NCBI RefSeq assembly: GCF_017894385.1
Contig: NZ_CP059560.1
Location: 1,178,001-1,242,000 of the forward strand
Reading direction: 5' to 3'
DNA from: Aromatoleum petrolei
GTDB lineage: Bacteria > Pseudomonadota > Gammaproteobacteria > Burkholderiales > Rhodocyclaceae
DNA: 64,000 nucleotides
Under the pieces are notes generated by a model. The model had not been told where the DNA came from. It made no database searches and worked only from the letters and a program-made list of their open reading frames with translations. Of this stretch, positions 44,166-55,700 are shown piece by piece. Each line of letters starts with the position of its first letter. Positions within the stretch are counted from its first letter, which is position 1. The translations under genes were made by a program, and so were the position numbers.

Positions 44166-45478
44166 CTACCGCACCCGGCTTGACGCGGCGCGACCTGCTG
44201 AAATTCGCCGGCGCCACGCTCGCGCTGCTCGTCAGCCCGGTCGGCATGGCCGCGACCAGCCTCCTCGCGGTGCGCGTGTGGCCCGCGGCGGAATACACCC
44301 GCATCACGATCGAAGGCAACTCGCAGCTCAAGTTCACCCACCTGCTCGTCACCGATCCGCACCGCCTCGTGGTCGACCTCGAAGGGGTCGAGTTCGACAG
44401 CGTGCTGCAGTCGCTGCCGTCCAAGGTCCTCGAGTCCGACCCCTACATCAGGCTGATCCGCGCCGGCCGCAACCGGCCCGGCGTGGTTCGCCTCGTCGTC
44501 GAACTGAAGAGCGAGATCAACCCACAGGTGTTTACCCTCGCGCCGGTCGGCAACTACGGCCACCGCCTGGTGCTGGACCTGTACCCCACCACACCGGTCG
44601 ATCCCCTGTTGGCGCTGATCGAGAAGTCCTCCCCCATGGATGCCGCGGTGGGACAAACGGGCGACGCACAGACGGCTGCGGATGCACCGGCACAGATCGC
44701 CCGCCCCGACAGCGCTGAACAGGTTTCGGGCTCGCGACGTTCCGCACGCCCGGCCGCCAACCGTCTCGTCACCATCGTGCTCGACCCCGGCCACGGTGGC
44801 GAAGACCCGGGCGCGGTCGGCGCACGCGGCAGCTACGAGAAGAACGTCACGCTATCGATCGCGCGCCGCCTGAAACAGAAGATCGACGCCGAGCCGAACA
44901 TGCGCGCAGTGCTCACGCGCGACGGCGACTACTTCGTACCGCTGGGCCAGCGCGTCACGCGCGCCCGGCGCGTGCAGTCCGACCTCTTCGTGTCGATCCA
45001 CGCCGACGCCTTCGTGCGCCCCGACGCGCGCGGCAGCTCCGTCTTCGTCCTGTCGGAAAGCGGCGCATCGAGTTCGGCCGCACGCTGGCTCGCGCAGAAG
45101 GAAAACGACGCCGACCTCATCGGCGGCGTGAACCTCGCCAGGCAGGACGGCCACCTCGCGCGCACCCTGCTCGACCTGTCGCAGACCGCCACGATCAACG
45201 ACAGCCTCAAACTCGGCAAGGCCGTGCTCAGCGAACTGGGCGACATCAACAAGTTGCACAAGACCCACGTCGAGCAGGCCGGCTTCGCCGTGCTGAAGGC
45301 CCCGGACATCCCGTCCATCCTCGTGGAAACGGCGTTCATCAGCAATCCCGAGGAAGAACAGCGGCTCAACGACGAGGCCTACCAGGACAAGATGGCGAAC
45401 GCGATCCTGCGCGGCCTGCGCGCCTATTTCCGAGAGAATCCGCCGCTCGGCCGCACCAAGGTCGCACGCCTCGACTGA
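44162..45478 (+). CDS. amiC: N-acetylmuramoyl-L-alanine amidase, AmiC type
   Basis: A 438-residue periplasmic amidase that splits daughter-cell peptidoglycan. A twin-arginine signal (TRRDLLKFAGATLALL) comes first, then an AMIN septum-targeting domain (about residues 40-145) and a linker. The Amidase_3 domain follows, with zinc ligands in DPGHGGEDPGA, the glutamate in GSYEKN, the histidine in VSIHADAF and the catalytic glutamate in LVETAFISNP. I chose the ATG at 44162, overlapping the tsaE stop; an ATG 42 bases upstream is possible. Activation by an EnvC/NlpD-type protein is expected from the family. Confidence 0.94.
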   Translation: MTTAPGLTRRDLLKFAGATLALLVSPVGMAATSLLAVRVWPAAEYTRITIEGNSQLKFTHLLVTDPHRLVVDLEGVEFDSVLQSLPSKVLESDPYIRLIRAGRNRPGVVRLVVELKSEINPQVFTLAPVGNYGHRLVLDLYPTTPVDPLLALIEKSSPMDAAVGQTGDAQTAADAPAQIARPDSAEQVSGSRRSARPAANRLVTIVLDPGHGGEDPGAVGARGSYEKNVTLSIARRLKQKIDAEPNMRAVLTRDGDYFVPLGQRVTRARRVQSDLFVSIHADAFVRPDARGSSVFVLSESGASSSAARWLAQKENDADLIGGVNLARQDGHLARTLLDLSQTATINDSLKLGKAVLSELGDINKLHKTHVEQAGFAVLKAPDIPSILVETAFISNPEEEQRLNDEAYQDKMANAILRGLRAYFRENPPLGRTKVARLD

Positions 45479-45569
45479 TCGCCGCGACGCCGGCACGGAC
45501 GGCCGCTTCCCGCTCGTGGCGTTCCCGCAAACACCTTCAGCGCCCGCCCCAGAGCGAGCGCGTTGCCGT

Positions 45570-45575
45570 TATAAT
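45570..45575 (+). promoter_or_regulatory. Possible -10 element upstream of ribF
   Basis: TATAAT lies 21 bases before the ribF ATG, inside a 118-base gap. No clear -35 was found, and the following CTTTTTTC is a short T run of unclear role. Confidence 0.3.
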
Positions 45576-45596
45576 TACGGCTTTTTTCAGGCGGTT

Positions 45597-46547
45597 ATGC
45601 AGGTTTTTCGCGGGATTCCCGGGCACGCCGCACACCCCTCGGTGCTCACCATCGGCAATTTCGACGGCGTGCATCGCGGCCATCAGGCGCTGCTCCAGAT
45701 GCTCATGAACACCGCGCGCGCAATGTCGCTGCCGGCGGTGGTGATGACGTTCGAGCCGCATCCGCGCGAATACTTCTCGCCAGATGACGCCCCCGCCCGC
45801 CTCGCATCGCTGCGTGAAAAACTGCTGCTACTCGCCGCCGCCGGCGTCGACCGCGTCCACGTCTGCCGTTTCGATTCCCGCTTTGCCGCCGTGACGGCCG
45901 ACCAGTTCATCAATGACATTCTCGTGCGCGGCCTCGGCGTGCGCCACCTCATCATCGGCGACGACTTCCGCTTCGGCGCACGCCGGCACGGCGACTTCGG
46001 GCTGCTCAAGCAACGCGGCGCGCAACAGGGTTTCGTCGTAGAGGCGATGCCCACGCTGGACGTCGCGGGCGAACGCGCCTCCAGCTCCGCCGTGCGCGAG
46101 GCGCTCGCCGACGGCGATCTCGCCCACGCCGCACGCCTGCTCGGTCGCCCCTACAGCATCGCCGGACGCGTCATCCGCGGCGACCAGATCGGCCGCCAGC
46201 TCGGATTCCCGACCGCCAACATCCAGATGAAGCATCGCCGTCCCGCGCTTGCGGGCGTGTTCGCGGTGAGCGTCGAAGGCCTCGGCGAAAGCCCGGTTGC
46301 CGGCGTCGCCAATATCGGCGTGCGACCGTCCGTGACCAGCGCCGGCAAGCCCACGCTCGAAGTTCACCTCTTCGACTGGATGCGCGACTGCTATGACGCC
46401 CACCTGCGTGTGCACTTCATGAAAAAACTGCGCGACGAAACGAAGTTCGCTTCGCTCGACGCTCTCAAGGCCCAGATCGCCAAGGACGCGGCCGACGCCC
46501 GCGCCTGGTTTGCCGAAAATCCTGTCTGCCCCACCAATTGCCCCTGA
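45597..46547 (+). CDS. ribF: Bifunctional riboflavin kinase / FAD synthetase
   Basis: A 316-residue enzyme that makes FMN and FAD from riboflavin. The N-terminal adenylyltransferase half has LTIGNFDGVHRGHQ, GDDFRFGARRHGD and the SSSAVREAL motif. The C-terminal kinase half has RGDQIGRQLGFPTANI and GVANIGVRPS. The ATG at 45597 gives the normal start; an upstream in-frame ATG would run through the promoter-like region. It leads the ribF-ileS-lspA-fkpB-ispH cluster typical of Proteobacteria. Confidence 0.95.
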   Translation: MQVFRGIPGHAAHPSVLTIGNFDGVHRGHQALLQMLMNTARAMSLPAVVMTFEPHPREYFSPDDAPARLASLREKLLLLAAAGVDRVHVCRFDSRFAAVTADQFINDILVRGLGVRHLIIGDDFRFGARRHGDFGLLKQRGAQQGFVVEAMPTLDVAGERASSSAVREALADGDLAHAARLLGRPYSIAGRVIRGDQIGRQLGFPTANIQMKHRRPALAGVFAVSVEGLGESPVAGVANIGVRPSVTSAGKPTLEVHLFDWMRDCYDAHLRVHFMKKLRDETKFASLDALKAQIAKDAADARAWFAENPVCPTNCP

Positions 46548-46571
46548 TTGCCTTCGAGGCCCGAACCCACC

Positions 46572-49391
46572 ATGGCTGACTACCGCAAGACGCTCAACCT
46601 GCCCGACACTCTCTTCCCGATGCGCGGCGACCTCGCCAAGCGGGAGCCGGGCTGGATCGCCGCCTGGCAACAGAAGAAGCTCTACCAGAAGATCCGCAAG
46701 GCCTCGGCCGGCCGTCCGAAGTTCATCCTGCACGACGGCCCCCCGTACGCGAACGGCGACATCCACATCGGCCACGCGGTGAACAAGATCCTCAAGGACA
46801 TCATCGTCCGCTCGAAGACCATGGCCGGCTTCGACGCCCCCTATGTGCCGGGCTGGGACTGTCACGGCCTGCCGATCGAGCACCAGATCGAGAAGCAGCA
46901 CGGCAAGCACCTGCCCGCCGACCGCGCGCGCGAGCTGTGCCGCGACTACGCCGGCGAACAGATCGAACGACAGAAGAAGGACTTCATCCGTCTGGGCGTG
47001 CTCGGCGACTGGGACAATCCCTACCGCACGATGCAATTCTCGAATGAAGCCGACGAGATCCGCGCGCTCGGCGAGATGTACCGCAAGGGCTTCCTGTTCA
47101 AGGGACTGAAGCCGGTTAACTGGTGCTTCGACTGCGGCTCGGCGCTCGCCGAAGCCGAGGTCGAATACCAGGACAAGAAGTCGCCCGCGATCGACGTCGG
47201 CTTCCTGCTCACCGACGCGGATCGCCCCAAGCTCGCCCGCGCCTTCGGGCTCGACACCCTGCCCGAGCAGCCGGTGTACATCGTGATCTGGACCACGACC
47301 CCGTGGACGATCCCGTCGAACCAAGCGCTCAACGTCCATCCCGAGCTCATGTACGAGCTGATCGAGACGCCCAAGGGCCTCGTGATCCTCGCCGCCGAAC
47401 TTCGTGCATCGGCCCTCGAACGCTACCAGCTCGAAGGCCGCGTGCTCGCCGCCGCCCGCGGCGTCGCGCTCGACCGCATCCAGTTCCGCCACCCCTTCTA
47501 CGACCGTGTCTCGCCGATCTTCCTCGGCGACTACGTCGCGGCCGACGCCGGCACCGGCATCGTGCATAGCGCGCCCGCCTACGGCCTGGACGACTTCCAG
47601 TCGTGCATGCGCTACGGCATGCGCAATGACGAGATCCTCAATCCGGTGCAGGGCGACGGCGTGTTCCACGAGAGCCTGCCCTTCTTCGGCGGTCTGTCGG
47701 TATGGGACGCCAACCCGAAAATCGTCGAGAAGCTCGCCGAGGTCGGCAGCCTCTTCGCTTCGGGCAATCTCACGCACAGCTACATGCATTGCTGGCGCCA
47801 CAAGACGCCGGTCATCTACCGCGCCACCACCCAATGGTTCGTCGGCATGGACCGCGTGCCCGGCCGCGAGGCGATCGAACCGGGCGCCCCGACGCTGCGC
47901 GAACTCGCGCTCAAGGCCATCGACGACACCCAGTTCTTCCCGTCCTGGGGCAAGGCACGCCTGCACTCGATGATCGCCAACCGTCCCGACTGGTGCGTGT
48001 CGCGCCAGCGCAACTGGGGCGTGCCGATCCCGCTGTTCCTCGACAAGGAAACCGGCGAACCGCATCCGAACAGCCTCGAACTGGTCGAAGAGGTCGCCAA
48101 ACGGGTCGAAAAGGAAGGGATCGACGCCTGGTTCAAGCTCGAACCCGGCGAACTCCTCGGTGCAGAGGCCGCGCAATACGACAAAATGCGCGACACCCTC
48201 GACGTCTGGTTCGATTCCGGCACCACCCACTGGACGGTACTGCGCGGTTCGCACACCGACGTCAGCCGTTGGCCAGCGGACCTCTACCTCGAGGGCTCCG
48301 ACCAGCACCGCGGCTGGTTCCATTCCTCGCTGCTCACCGGCTGCGCACTGGACGGCCGCGCCCCTTACGACGGCCTGCTGACCCACGGATTCGTGGTCGA
48401 CGGCCAGGGCAAGAAAATGTCCAAATCGAAAGGCAACGTCGTCGCCCCGCAAGAAGTCTCCGACAAGCTCGGAGCCGAGATCCTGCGCCTGTGGGTCGCC
48501 GCCACCGACTACTCGGGCGAGCTGACGATCTCCAAGGAGATCCTCGACCGCGTCGTCGAAGTCTATCGCCGCCTGCGCAACACCCTGCGCTTCCTGCTCG
48601 CCAACACCGCCGACTTCGACATCGCCAAGGACGCCGTGCCGGTCGCCGAGTGGCTCGACATCGACCACTACGCGCTCGCGCTGACGCAGCGCCTGCAGGA
48701 ACAGGTCACCGCCGACTACGCGCGCTACGAGTTCCACAAGATCGTCCAGGCGCTGCAGAACTTCGCTGCCGAAGACCTCGGCGCGTTCTACCTCGACATC
48801 CTCAAGGACCGCCTGTACACGACCAAGGCGGACTCGCGCGCACGCCGCGCCGCGCAGACCGCCCTGTGGCACATCACTCAGGCCCTTATCCGCATGATGG
48901 CGCCCATCCTGTCCTTCACTGCTGAAGAGATCTGGTCGCTGATCGGCCAGGACAAGGAAGACAGCGTGATGCTTCACACCTGGCACGAACTGCCCGCGCT
49001 CGGCGACACCGAAGCGCTCGTTGCGCGCTGGACGCTGATCCGCGAGGAACGCGCCAAGGTGCAGAAGGTTCTCGAGGGCCTGCGCACGGAAGGCCGGATC
49101 GGCGCTTCGCTGCAGGCCGAGGTCGTCGTACGCGCGAGCGGCACGAAACACGATGCGCTGGCAAGCCTGGACGAGGATCTGCGCTTCGTGCTGATCACCT
49201 CGCGCGCCGAACTCGTGCGCGCCGCCGACGAGGCCGCCGAAGGGATCGACGCGAGCGCGTCCGGACACGCCAAGTGCGGCCGTTGCTGGCACTTCCGTAC
49301 CGACGTCGGCAGCCACGCCGAGCACCCCGAACTGTGCGGCCGCTGCCACGACAACCTCTTCGGCGCCGGGGAAACGCGCGTCCATGCGTGA
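46572..49391 (+). CDS. ileS: Isoleucyl-tRNA synthetase
   Basis: A 939-residue class I aminoacyl-tRNA synthetase. HIGH is at residues 65-68 (GDIHIGHA) and KMSKS at 615-619. The editing domain lies between, with [14 protein letters not shown] near residue 237. A C-terminal zinc finger with four cysteines (CGRCWHF and CGRCHDN) is intact. This is the eubacterial type 1 (mupirocin-sensitive) layout by length and zinc finger. It overlaps the lspA start by eight bases. Confidence 0.98.
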   Translation: MADYRKTLNLPDTLFPMRGDLAKREPGWIAAWQQKKLYQKIRKASAGRPKFILHDGPPYANGDIHIGHAVNKILKDIIVRSKTMAGFDAPYVPGWDCHGLPIEHQIEKQHGKHLPADRARELCRDYAGEQIERQKKDFIRLGVLGDWDNPYRTMQFSNEADEIRALGEMYRKGFLFKGLKPVNWCFDCGSALAEAEVEYQDKKSPAIDVGFLLTDADRPKLARAFGLDTLPEQPVYIVIWTTTPWTIPSNQALNVHPELMYELIETPKGLVILAAELRASALERYQLEGRVLAAARGVALDRIQFRHPFYDRVSPIFLGDYVAADAGTGIVHSAPAYGLDDFQSCMRYGMRNDEILNPVQGDGVFHESLPFFGGLSVWDANPKIVEKLAEVGSLFASGNLTHSYMHCWRHKTPVIYRATTQWFVGMDRVPGREAIEPGAPTLRELALKAIDDTQFFPSWGKARLHSMIANRPDWCVSRQRNWGVPIPLFLDKETGEPHPNSLELVEEVAKRVEKEGIDAWFKLEPGELLGAEAAQYDKMRDTLDVWFDSGTTHWTVLRGSHTDVSRWPADLYLEGSDQHRGWFHSSLLTGCALDGRAPYDGLLTHGFVVDGQGKKMSKSKGNVVAPQEVSDKLGAEILRLWVAATDYSGELTISKEILDRVVEVYRRLRNTLRFLLANTADFDIAKDAVPVAEWLDIDHYALALTQRLQEQVTADYARYEFHKIVQALQNFAAEDLGAFYLDILKDRLYTTKADSRARRAAQTALWHITQALIRMMAPILSFTAEEIWSLIGQDKEDSVMLHTWHELPALGDTEALVARWTLIREERAKVQKVLEGLRTEGRIGASLQAEVVVRASGTKHDALASLDEDLRFVLITSRAELVRAADEAAEGIDASASGHAKCGRCWHFRTDVGSHAEHPELCGRCHDNLFGAGETRVHA

Positions 49392-49932
49392 TTCCGCCGC
49401 GGCCCCGCAGGCGACCGGCAGCGCCCCCGCGCTGACGCGCCGCTTCTTCGGCTGGCTGGAACTCGCGGCGCTGGTGATCGTCCTCGACCAGTTGACGAAA
49501 TGGCTCGTGCTGTCGCAGCTCGACTTCGGCGAGGCCATTCCGGTCACGGGTTTCTTCCAACTCGTGCTGGTGTTCAACCCGGGCGCCGCGTTCAGCTTCC
49601 TGGCCGACCATTCCGGATGGCAGCGCTGGTTCTTCGTCATCCTCGCGCTCGGCGTCAGCGGCTGGCTCCTTGCACTGCTGCGCCATCACCATCGCGAGAC
49701 CCTGCTGCCGCTGGCCTTCAGCCTGCTGATCGGCGGCGCACTGGGCAACGTCATCGACCGCCTGGTTCACGGCGCCGTCGTCGACTTCCTCTACTTCCAC
49801 GTCGGTCGCTACGGCTGGCCGGCCTTCAACCTGGCTGACTCGGCGATCACCGTCGGGGTCGCCCTGATGCTGTGGGCGCAGTTCCGCGCCCCGCGCACCA
49901 CCAGCAACACCAATCCGGAGAACCCCTCGTGA
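49384..49932 (+). CDS. lspA: Lipoprotein signal peptidase
   Basis: A 182-residue inner-membrane aspartyl protease that removes signal peptides from prolipoproteins. There are four transmembrane segments, and the catalytic aspartates lie in [10 protein letters not shown] and [19 protein letters not shown] near residue 35 is the family N-terminal motif. The start overlaps the end of ileS and the stop overlaps the fkpB GTG start. Its substrates in this window include the RND adaptor lipoprotein at 51565. Confidence 0.97.
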   Translation: MRDSAAAPQATGSAPALTRRFFGWLELAALVIVLDQLTKWLVLSQLDFGEAIPVTGFFQLVLVFNPGAAFSFLADHSGWQRWFFVILALGVSGWLLALLRHHHRETLLPLAFSLLIGGALGNVIDRLVHGAVVDFLYFHVGRYGWPAFNLADSAITVGVALMLWAQFRAPRTTSNTNPENPS

Positions 49933-50357
49933 CGCAGACCGTCCAACCGAACAGCCTCGTAACGCTGCACTACCGCATCGCCCTCGAAAACGGCCAGCCG
50001 CTGATCAGCACTTTCGAGGGCACGCCTGCGACCCTGCAGCTCGGATGCGGCGACCTCCTCCCGAGTCTCGAGCGCGTGCTCGAAGGCCTGGAGGTGGGCA
50101 CCCACCAGCAGTTCACGCTGGCGCCGGAACAGGCTTTCGGCCCCTACAACCCGGACCTCGTCGAGCACGTGAAGCGCGAACACATGCCGGAAGAGGAAAT
50201 CGAACCGATGACGATCATGGAATTCGGCGCACCCGATGGCACCCGCTACTCCGGCCTCGTGCGTGAAATCGACGACGTCCGCGCAATCGTCGACTTCAAC
50301 CACCCGCTCGCCGGCAAGACGATCCGCTTCGAGGTCGAAGTCATCGGTGTCCTCTGA
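49929..50357 (+). CDS. fkpB: FKBP-type peptidyl-prolyl isomerase, SlyD/FkpB-like
   Basis: A 142-residue cytosolic isomerase with an FKBP fold split by an insert-in-flap domain. SLVTLHYRIALENG opens the protein, followed by LQLGCGDLLPSLERVLEGLEVG and a conserved VDFNHPLAGKTIRFEVEV end. The GTG at 49929 has GGAG upstream and overlaps the lspA stop. Position between lspA and ispH is the standard fkpB location. Confidence 0.95.
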   Translation: MTQTVQPNSLVTLHYRIALENGQPLISTFEGTPATLQLGCGDLLPSLERVLEGLEVGTHQQFTLAPEQAFGPYNPDLVEHVKREHMPEEEIEPMTIMEFGAPDGTRYSGLVREIDDVRAIVDFNHPLAGKTIRFEVEVIGVL

Positions 50358-50396
50358 CGCCGCAGGCGGCCGGCCCCAACCCACACAGAGGTCAAG

Positions 50397-51335
50397 ATGA
50401 ACGATTCCGAAATCCTGCTCGCCAATCCGCGCGGCTTCTGCGCCGGGGTGGAACGGGCGATCGAGATCGTCGAACGCGCACTGGCGCGCTTCGGCGCACC
50501 GATCTACGTGCGCCACGAAGTCGTGCATAACAAGTTCGTCGTCGACGACCTGCGCGCCAAGGGCGCGGTGTTCGTCGAGGAGCTCGACGAGGTTCCCGCC
50601 GGCAGCACCGTCATCTTCAGCGCCCACGGCGTGCCCCAGGCGGTGCGAGCGGAGGCCGAGAAGCGCGGCCTGCGCGTGTTCGACGCCACCTGCCCGCTCG
50701 TCACCAAGGTGCATATCGAGGTCGCACGCATGCGCGAACAGGGCCGCGAGCTCGTCATGATCGGGCACAAGGGCCACCCCGAAGTCGAAGGCACGATGGG
50801 ACAGGTGAAGGACGGCATCCATCTCGTCGAAAAGGTCGAGGACGTCGCAACGCTGCAGGTCGCCGACCCCGACAAGCTCGCCTACGTGACGCAGACCACC
50901 CTGTCGGTGGATGACGCGGCGACCCTCGTCGCTGCGCTGCGCGAACGCTTCCCGGCGATCGTCGGCCCGAAGAAGGACGACATCTGCTACGCGACACAGA
51001 ACCGGCAGGACGCGGTCAAGTTCATGGCCCCGCGCGTCGACATCGTCTTCGTCGTCGGCTCGCGCAACAGCTCCAACTCCAACCGCCTGCGCGAAGTCGC
51101 CGAGTTGCTCGGTGTGCCCGCCTATCTGATCGACAACGCCGAAGGCATCGACCCGGCGTGGATTGCGGGACGGAACCGCATCGGCGTGACGGCCGGAGCC
51201 TCCGCCCCGGAGGTGCTGGTCGACGCCGTCATTGAACGCCTCAAGGCCCTTGGCGGCGGCTCGGTGCGCACTCTCGAAGGCGTTCCCGAGCGAGTCACCT
51301 TCCCGCTGCCTAAGGAGCTGCAGGCCGACGCCTGA
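50397..51335 (+). CDS. ispH: 4-hydroxy-3-methylbut-2-enyl diphosphate reductase
   Basis: A 312-residue iron-sulfur enzyme for the last step of the MEP isoprenoid pathway. The three cluster cysteines lie in [18 protein letters not shown] and [11 protein letters not shown], and the active-site glutamate is in [21 protein letters not shown] precedes the ATG. Together with dxs and ispA near 58 kb and ispB at 63 kb, this window covers both ends of the isoprenoid route. Confidence 0.97.
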   Translation: MNDSEILLANPRGFCAGVERAIEIVERALARFGAPIYVRHEVVHNKFVVDDLRAKGAVFVEELDEVPAGSTVIFSAHGVPQAVRAEAEKRGLRVFDATCPLVTKVHIEVARMREQGRELVMIGHKGHPEVEGTMGQVKDGIHLVEKVEDVATLQVADPDKLAYVTQTTLSVDDAATLVAALRERFPAIVGPKKDDICYATQNRQDAVKFMAPRVDIVFVVGSRNSSNSNRLREVAELLGVPAYLIDNAEGIDPAWIAGRNRIGVTAGASAPEVLVDAVIERLKALGGGSVRTLEGVPERVTFPLPKELQADA

Positions 51336-51564
51336 GCACGTACACCTGCCGGGCTCCTCCAGAGGGGGATCCGCGGCGGGCCGGCAACCCCTTCCGCCTG
51401 CGCGCACGTGTTGCCAAGCCGCGAACAAGAGGGCTAAATATGCCGTTATCGCGCATCGTGCGGCAGCTGACCGCCCCCCTCGACCGCGCGTCCAGATACA
51501 CCACTACCGGCGTGTCGCTCGAGCCGGGGTGACATCCAGCAGCCCCAGGGGAGCCCCTCCCGCG

Positions 51565-52704
51565 ATGAAACGCAGACATTCCGAACGGCTGACGGTACTG
51601 TTGCCGACCATTGCGCTCGCCATCCTCGGGGCGTGCAGCGCACCGAATGCCGATACGCCGCAGAGCTCACCCAATGCGGCGACCTCCGCCGCCCGACCGG
51701 CCCTCACGGTCGAAGTCACCATCCCTCAGCCCGTCGCATGGAGCCGATCGATTCCCGCGACCGGCAATGTCGCCGCATGGCAGGAGACGATCGTCGGCAG
51801 CGAGATCGGTGGGCTGCGCATCGCGCAGGTGCATGCGAATGTCGGCGACCGCGTGACCAAGGGGCAGATACTCGTGACGCTCGACGACGCCGTCGTGCAG
51901 GCCGATCTCGCCCAGGCGCGCGCCCAGCTCCAGGAGGCTCGCGCGATGCACGCCGAAGCGCGCGCCAACGGAGACCGCGCGCGGCGTTTCCAGCCGACGG
52001 GCATGATGAGCGAGCAACAGGTCACGCAATACCTGACGGCCGAACAGACCGCCAAGTCGCGCATCGAGCTCGCCGCTGCGCGCGTCCAGCTGGCCGAACT
52101 GCGCGTCCGCCAGACCCGCATCCTGGCGCCCGACGATGCGCTCATCTCCGGCCGTGCAGCGACGGTGGGAACCGTCCCGCAGGCGGGACAGGAACTCTAC
52201 CGCCTCATCCTTCAGGGCCGCCTCGAGTGGCGCGCCGAGGTCGCGGCCGAAGACATCGGCCAGATCCGTTCCGGCGACGCGGCGAAGCTCAAACTTGCCG
52301 GCGGAGAAACCGTGAGCGGTCGTGTGCGCAGCATCGCCCCCTCGATCGACCCGCAGACGCGCAACGGGATCGTTTATGTCGATCTCGACCAAAGCGGGGC
52401 AAAGGCGGGCATGTTCGCCAATGGCGAAATCATCCCGCTCGCCCAGGAGCTCGCCCACGCACTCAGCCTGCCGCAATCGGCCGTGCTCCTGCGCGATGGC
52501 TTCTCCTACGTCTTCCGGATCGGCTCCGACAGAAAGCTGGCGCAAGTTCGCGTGACGCCCGGTCGGCGGCGGGGTGACAGCATGGAGATCCTCGCCGGCA
52601 TTGCCGAAGGCGAGCGCTTCGTCCGTAGCGGCGTCGGTTTTCTCAACGACGGCGACCTGGTCGACATAGCGGCAGCCACCCCGGCCGCTTCCCCGCAGCA
52701 GTGA
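51565..52704 (+). CDS. RND efflux adaptor (membrane fusion) lipoprotein
   Basis: A 379-residue periplasmic adaptor. A lipoprotein signal ends with LAILGAC (Cys at about residue 23), then comes a barrel-sandwich lipoyl half (GGLRIAQVHANVGDRVTKGQILVTLD), a helical hairpin (about residues 95-180) and beta-barrel and membrane-proximal domains. It links the pump encoded 10 bases downstream to an outer-membrane channel that is not in this window. AGGGGAG lies about 11 bases before the ATG. No regulator is adjacent, so the substrate range is unknown. Confidence 0.93.
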   Translation: MKRRHSERLTVLLPTIALAILGACSAPNADTPQSSPNAATSAARPALTVEVTIPQPVAWSRSIPATGNVAAWQETIVGSEIGGLRIAQVHANVGDRVTKGQILVTLDDAVVQADLAQARAQLQEARAMHAEARANGDRARRFQPTGMMSEQQVTQYLTAEQTAKSRIELAAARVQLAELRVRQTRILAPDDALISGRAATVGTVPQAGQELYRLILQGRLEWRAEVAAEDIGQIRSGDAAKLKLAGGETVSGRVRSIAPSIDPQTRNGIVYVDLDQSGAKAGMFANGEIIPLAQELAHALSLPQSAVLLRDGFSYVFRIGSDRKLAQVRVTPGRRRGDSMEILAGIAEGERFVRSGVGFLNDGDLVDIAAATPAASPQQ

Positions 52705-52714
52705 GGCGCCGGCG

Positions 52715-55700
52715 ATGAACGTATCGGCGTGGTCGATCCGCAACCCGGTCCCGGGCGTGCTCCTGTTCATCCTGCTGAGCCTGCTCGGGATACTGTCTTT
52801 CAGCCGGATGAAAGTGCAGAACTTTCCGGACATCGACCTTCCCATGGTCGTGCTCACCGCGAGCCTGCCCGGCGCGGCACCGGCGCAACTCGAAACCGAG
52901 GTGGCACGCAAGATCGAAAATTCGATTGCCACGCTGCAGGACGTCAAGCACATCTACACGCGCATCCAGGATGGGGTCGCGACGGTCACGACCGAGTTCC
53001 GGCTCGAGAAGCCGACCCAGGAAGCCGTCGATGACGTCCGCGATGCCTTCTCGCGCGTCCGCTCCGATCTGCCGGGCGACCTGCGCGATCCCGTCATCCA
53101 GCGCTTCAACCTCTCCGGCCTGCCGATCGTCACCTACACCATCGCCTCTGATACGCTGGACGAGGAAGCGCTGTCGTGGTTCGTCGACAACACGGTTGCG
53201 AAGGCCCTGCTCTCCGTTCCCGGAGTCGGCCTCGTGTCACGCGTCGGCGGAGCGACGCGCGAGGTGCGCCTCGAACTCGACCCCGACCGGCTGCTCGCGC
53301 TCAATGCCACTGTCGCCGACATTTCCCGCCAGCTGCGGCGGATCCAGCTCGAATCCTCCGGCGGACGGGCCGATCTGGGCAGCGGCGAGCAGGCCGTCAG
53401 AACGTTGGCTACGGCACTGAGCGCCGCGGAACTCGCGAACATGGAAATCGCGCTGAGCGACGGACGCAACATGCGCCTCGGCAGCCTCGGCCGGATCGAG
53501 GACACCGTCGCCGAACGACGCTCGGCAGCGCTCCTGGACGGCAAGCCCGTCGTCGGTTTTGAGATCGTGCGAGCGCGCGGTGCCGGCGAGATCGAGGTCG
53601 CCGAAGGCGTCGCCCGACGCATCCACGAGCTTTCCGCGACGCATCCCGACATCACGTTCCGCGAGGCATACAACTTCGTCGATCCGGTCCGCGAGGGTTA
53701 TCACGGTTCCCTGTGGCTGCTGGCGGAAGGCGCGATCCTCGCAGTGATCGTCGTATGGTTCTTCCTGCGCGACTGGCGCGCGACCTTCGTGGCTGCAACC
53801 GCATTGCCCCTGTCCGTGCTACCGGCACTGATCGGCATGGAATACCTCGGCTTCACCATCAACGTCGTGACGCTGCTGTCGCTGTCACTCGTGATCGGCA
53901 TCCTTGTCGACGACGCGATCGTCGAGATCGAGAACATCGTGCGCCACCTCCGCATGGGCAAGACGCCGTATCAGGCTGCGATGGAAGCGGCCGACGAGAT
54001 CGGGCTCGCCGTCATCGCCACGACCTTCACCCTCGTCGCCGTGTTTCTTCCGACGGCCTTCATGAGCGGCATTTCCGGCAAGTTTTTCAAGCAGTTCGGC
54101 TGGACCGCGTCGCTCGCGGTGATGGCTTCGCTGCTCGTCGCCCGCATGCTCACCCCGATGATGTCGGCCTACATGCTGCGCCCCATCCCGCCCACGGCGC
54201 ATGAAGGGCGGCTCACGACGGCCTACCTCGGCTGGGTGCGAGCATGCCTGACCCACCGCTGGGCCACGATGCTCGCGGCGACCGGCTTCTTCGTCGGCTC
54301 GCTTGCCCTCATTCCTCTTCTGCCCACGGCCTTCATGCCGCCTGACGATCTCGCGCAGACGCTCGTATCGATCGAGCTGCCGCCGGGAAGTCGCTTCAAC
54401 GAAACCTCCCGTGCTGCCGAACAGGCCCGAGCGATCATCACGCAGAACCCCCACGTCAAGCAGGTCTACACCGCGGTAGGCGGCGGCAATGCGGGCGCGG
54501 ACGCCTTCAACCTGGGTGGCGCCCCCGAAGTCCGCAAGGCCTCCCTCACGATCAACCTGACTCCGCGTGGCGAACGCGCCGTCACCAAGCAGCAGATCGA
54601 GGAACAGCTGCGTCAGGCCTTGCGCAGCCTTCCCGGTGTGCGCGTGCGCGTCGGACTCGGCGCCGGCGGCGAGAAGTACGTATTCACGCTGATCGGTGAC
54701 GACCCCGCGGTGCTGTCGCGCGCGGCACGGGACGTCGAACGCGATCTGCGTGCGATGCGGGGCATCGGCAACGTCACCTCCAGCGCGAGCCTCGTGCGTC
54801 CCGAGGTCGTCGTGCGCCCGGACTTTGCCCGTGCCGCCGACCTCGGCGTCACCGCCGCGGCGATCTCGGATTCGCTGCGCATCGCCACCGCCGGCGACTA
54901 CGATTTCGGCCTCGCCAAGCTCAATCTCTCGGAACGCCAGGTCCCCATCGTCGTACGCCTGCCCGAAGGGGCGCGCGGCGATCTCGAACTCCTCGCGCGC
55001 CTGCCGGTTCCCGCACGCCAGGGGAACGTCATGCTCGGCAATGTCGCGGACATCAGCATCGAAAGCGGCCCGTCCGAGATCGCCCGCTTCGACCGCCGCC
55101 GCAACATCAACTTCGACATTGAACTCACGAGCCGGCCGATGGGCGAGGTCGAGACAGAGGTCCGGGCGCTGCCCTCGTTGCAGGCGCTCCCCCAGGGCGT
55201 GATCTGGCAGCCGATCGGCGACGCCGACGAGATGCGCATCCTGTTCAAGAGCTTCGGCCTGGCGATGCTCACCGGTGTGCTCTGCATCTACCTCGTGCTG
55301 GTCCTGCTGTTCCGCGAATTCACCCAGCCCATGACCATCCTGGCGGCACTGCCCCTCGCGCTGGGCGGCGCCTTCGTCGCCCTGCTCGTTGCGGGCAGCA
55401 GCTTCTCGATGCCCTCGCTGATCGGCCTGATCATGCTGATGGGGGTCACCAGCAAGAACTCCATCCTGCTCGTCGAGTATGCGATCGTCGCGCGACGAGA
55501 TCACGGCATGTCCCGCTTCGATGCAGTCATCGATGCCTGCCACAAGCGCGCCCGCCCGATCATCATGACGACCATCGCCATGGGTGCCGGCATGCTGCCG
55601 ATTGCACTGGGCCTAGGGGTCGATCCGTCCTTCCGCGCCCCCATGGCGATCGCCGTCATCGGCGGGTTGATCACCTCGACCTTCCTCAGTCTGCTGGTGA

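Noticed and set aside
45828..49640. Leftward open frame of 1270 codons opposite ribF and ileS
   Set aside because: It is exactly antisense to two well-defined housekeeping genes, has low-complexity composition and shows no domain. GC-rich DNA commonly yields such antisense frames.
53885..55543. Long leftward frame opposite the RND pump
   Set aside because: Its composition (Asp, Arg, Gly, His rich) is that of a reverse-complement shadow, and there is no start signal.
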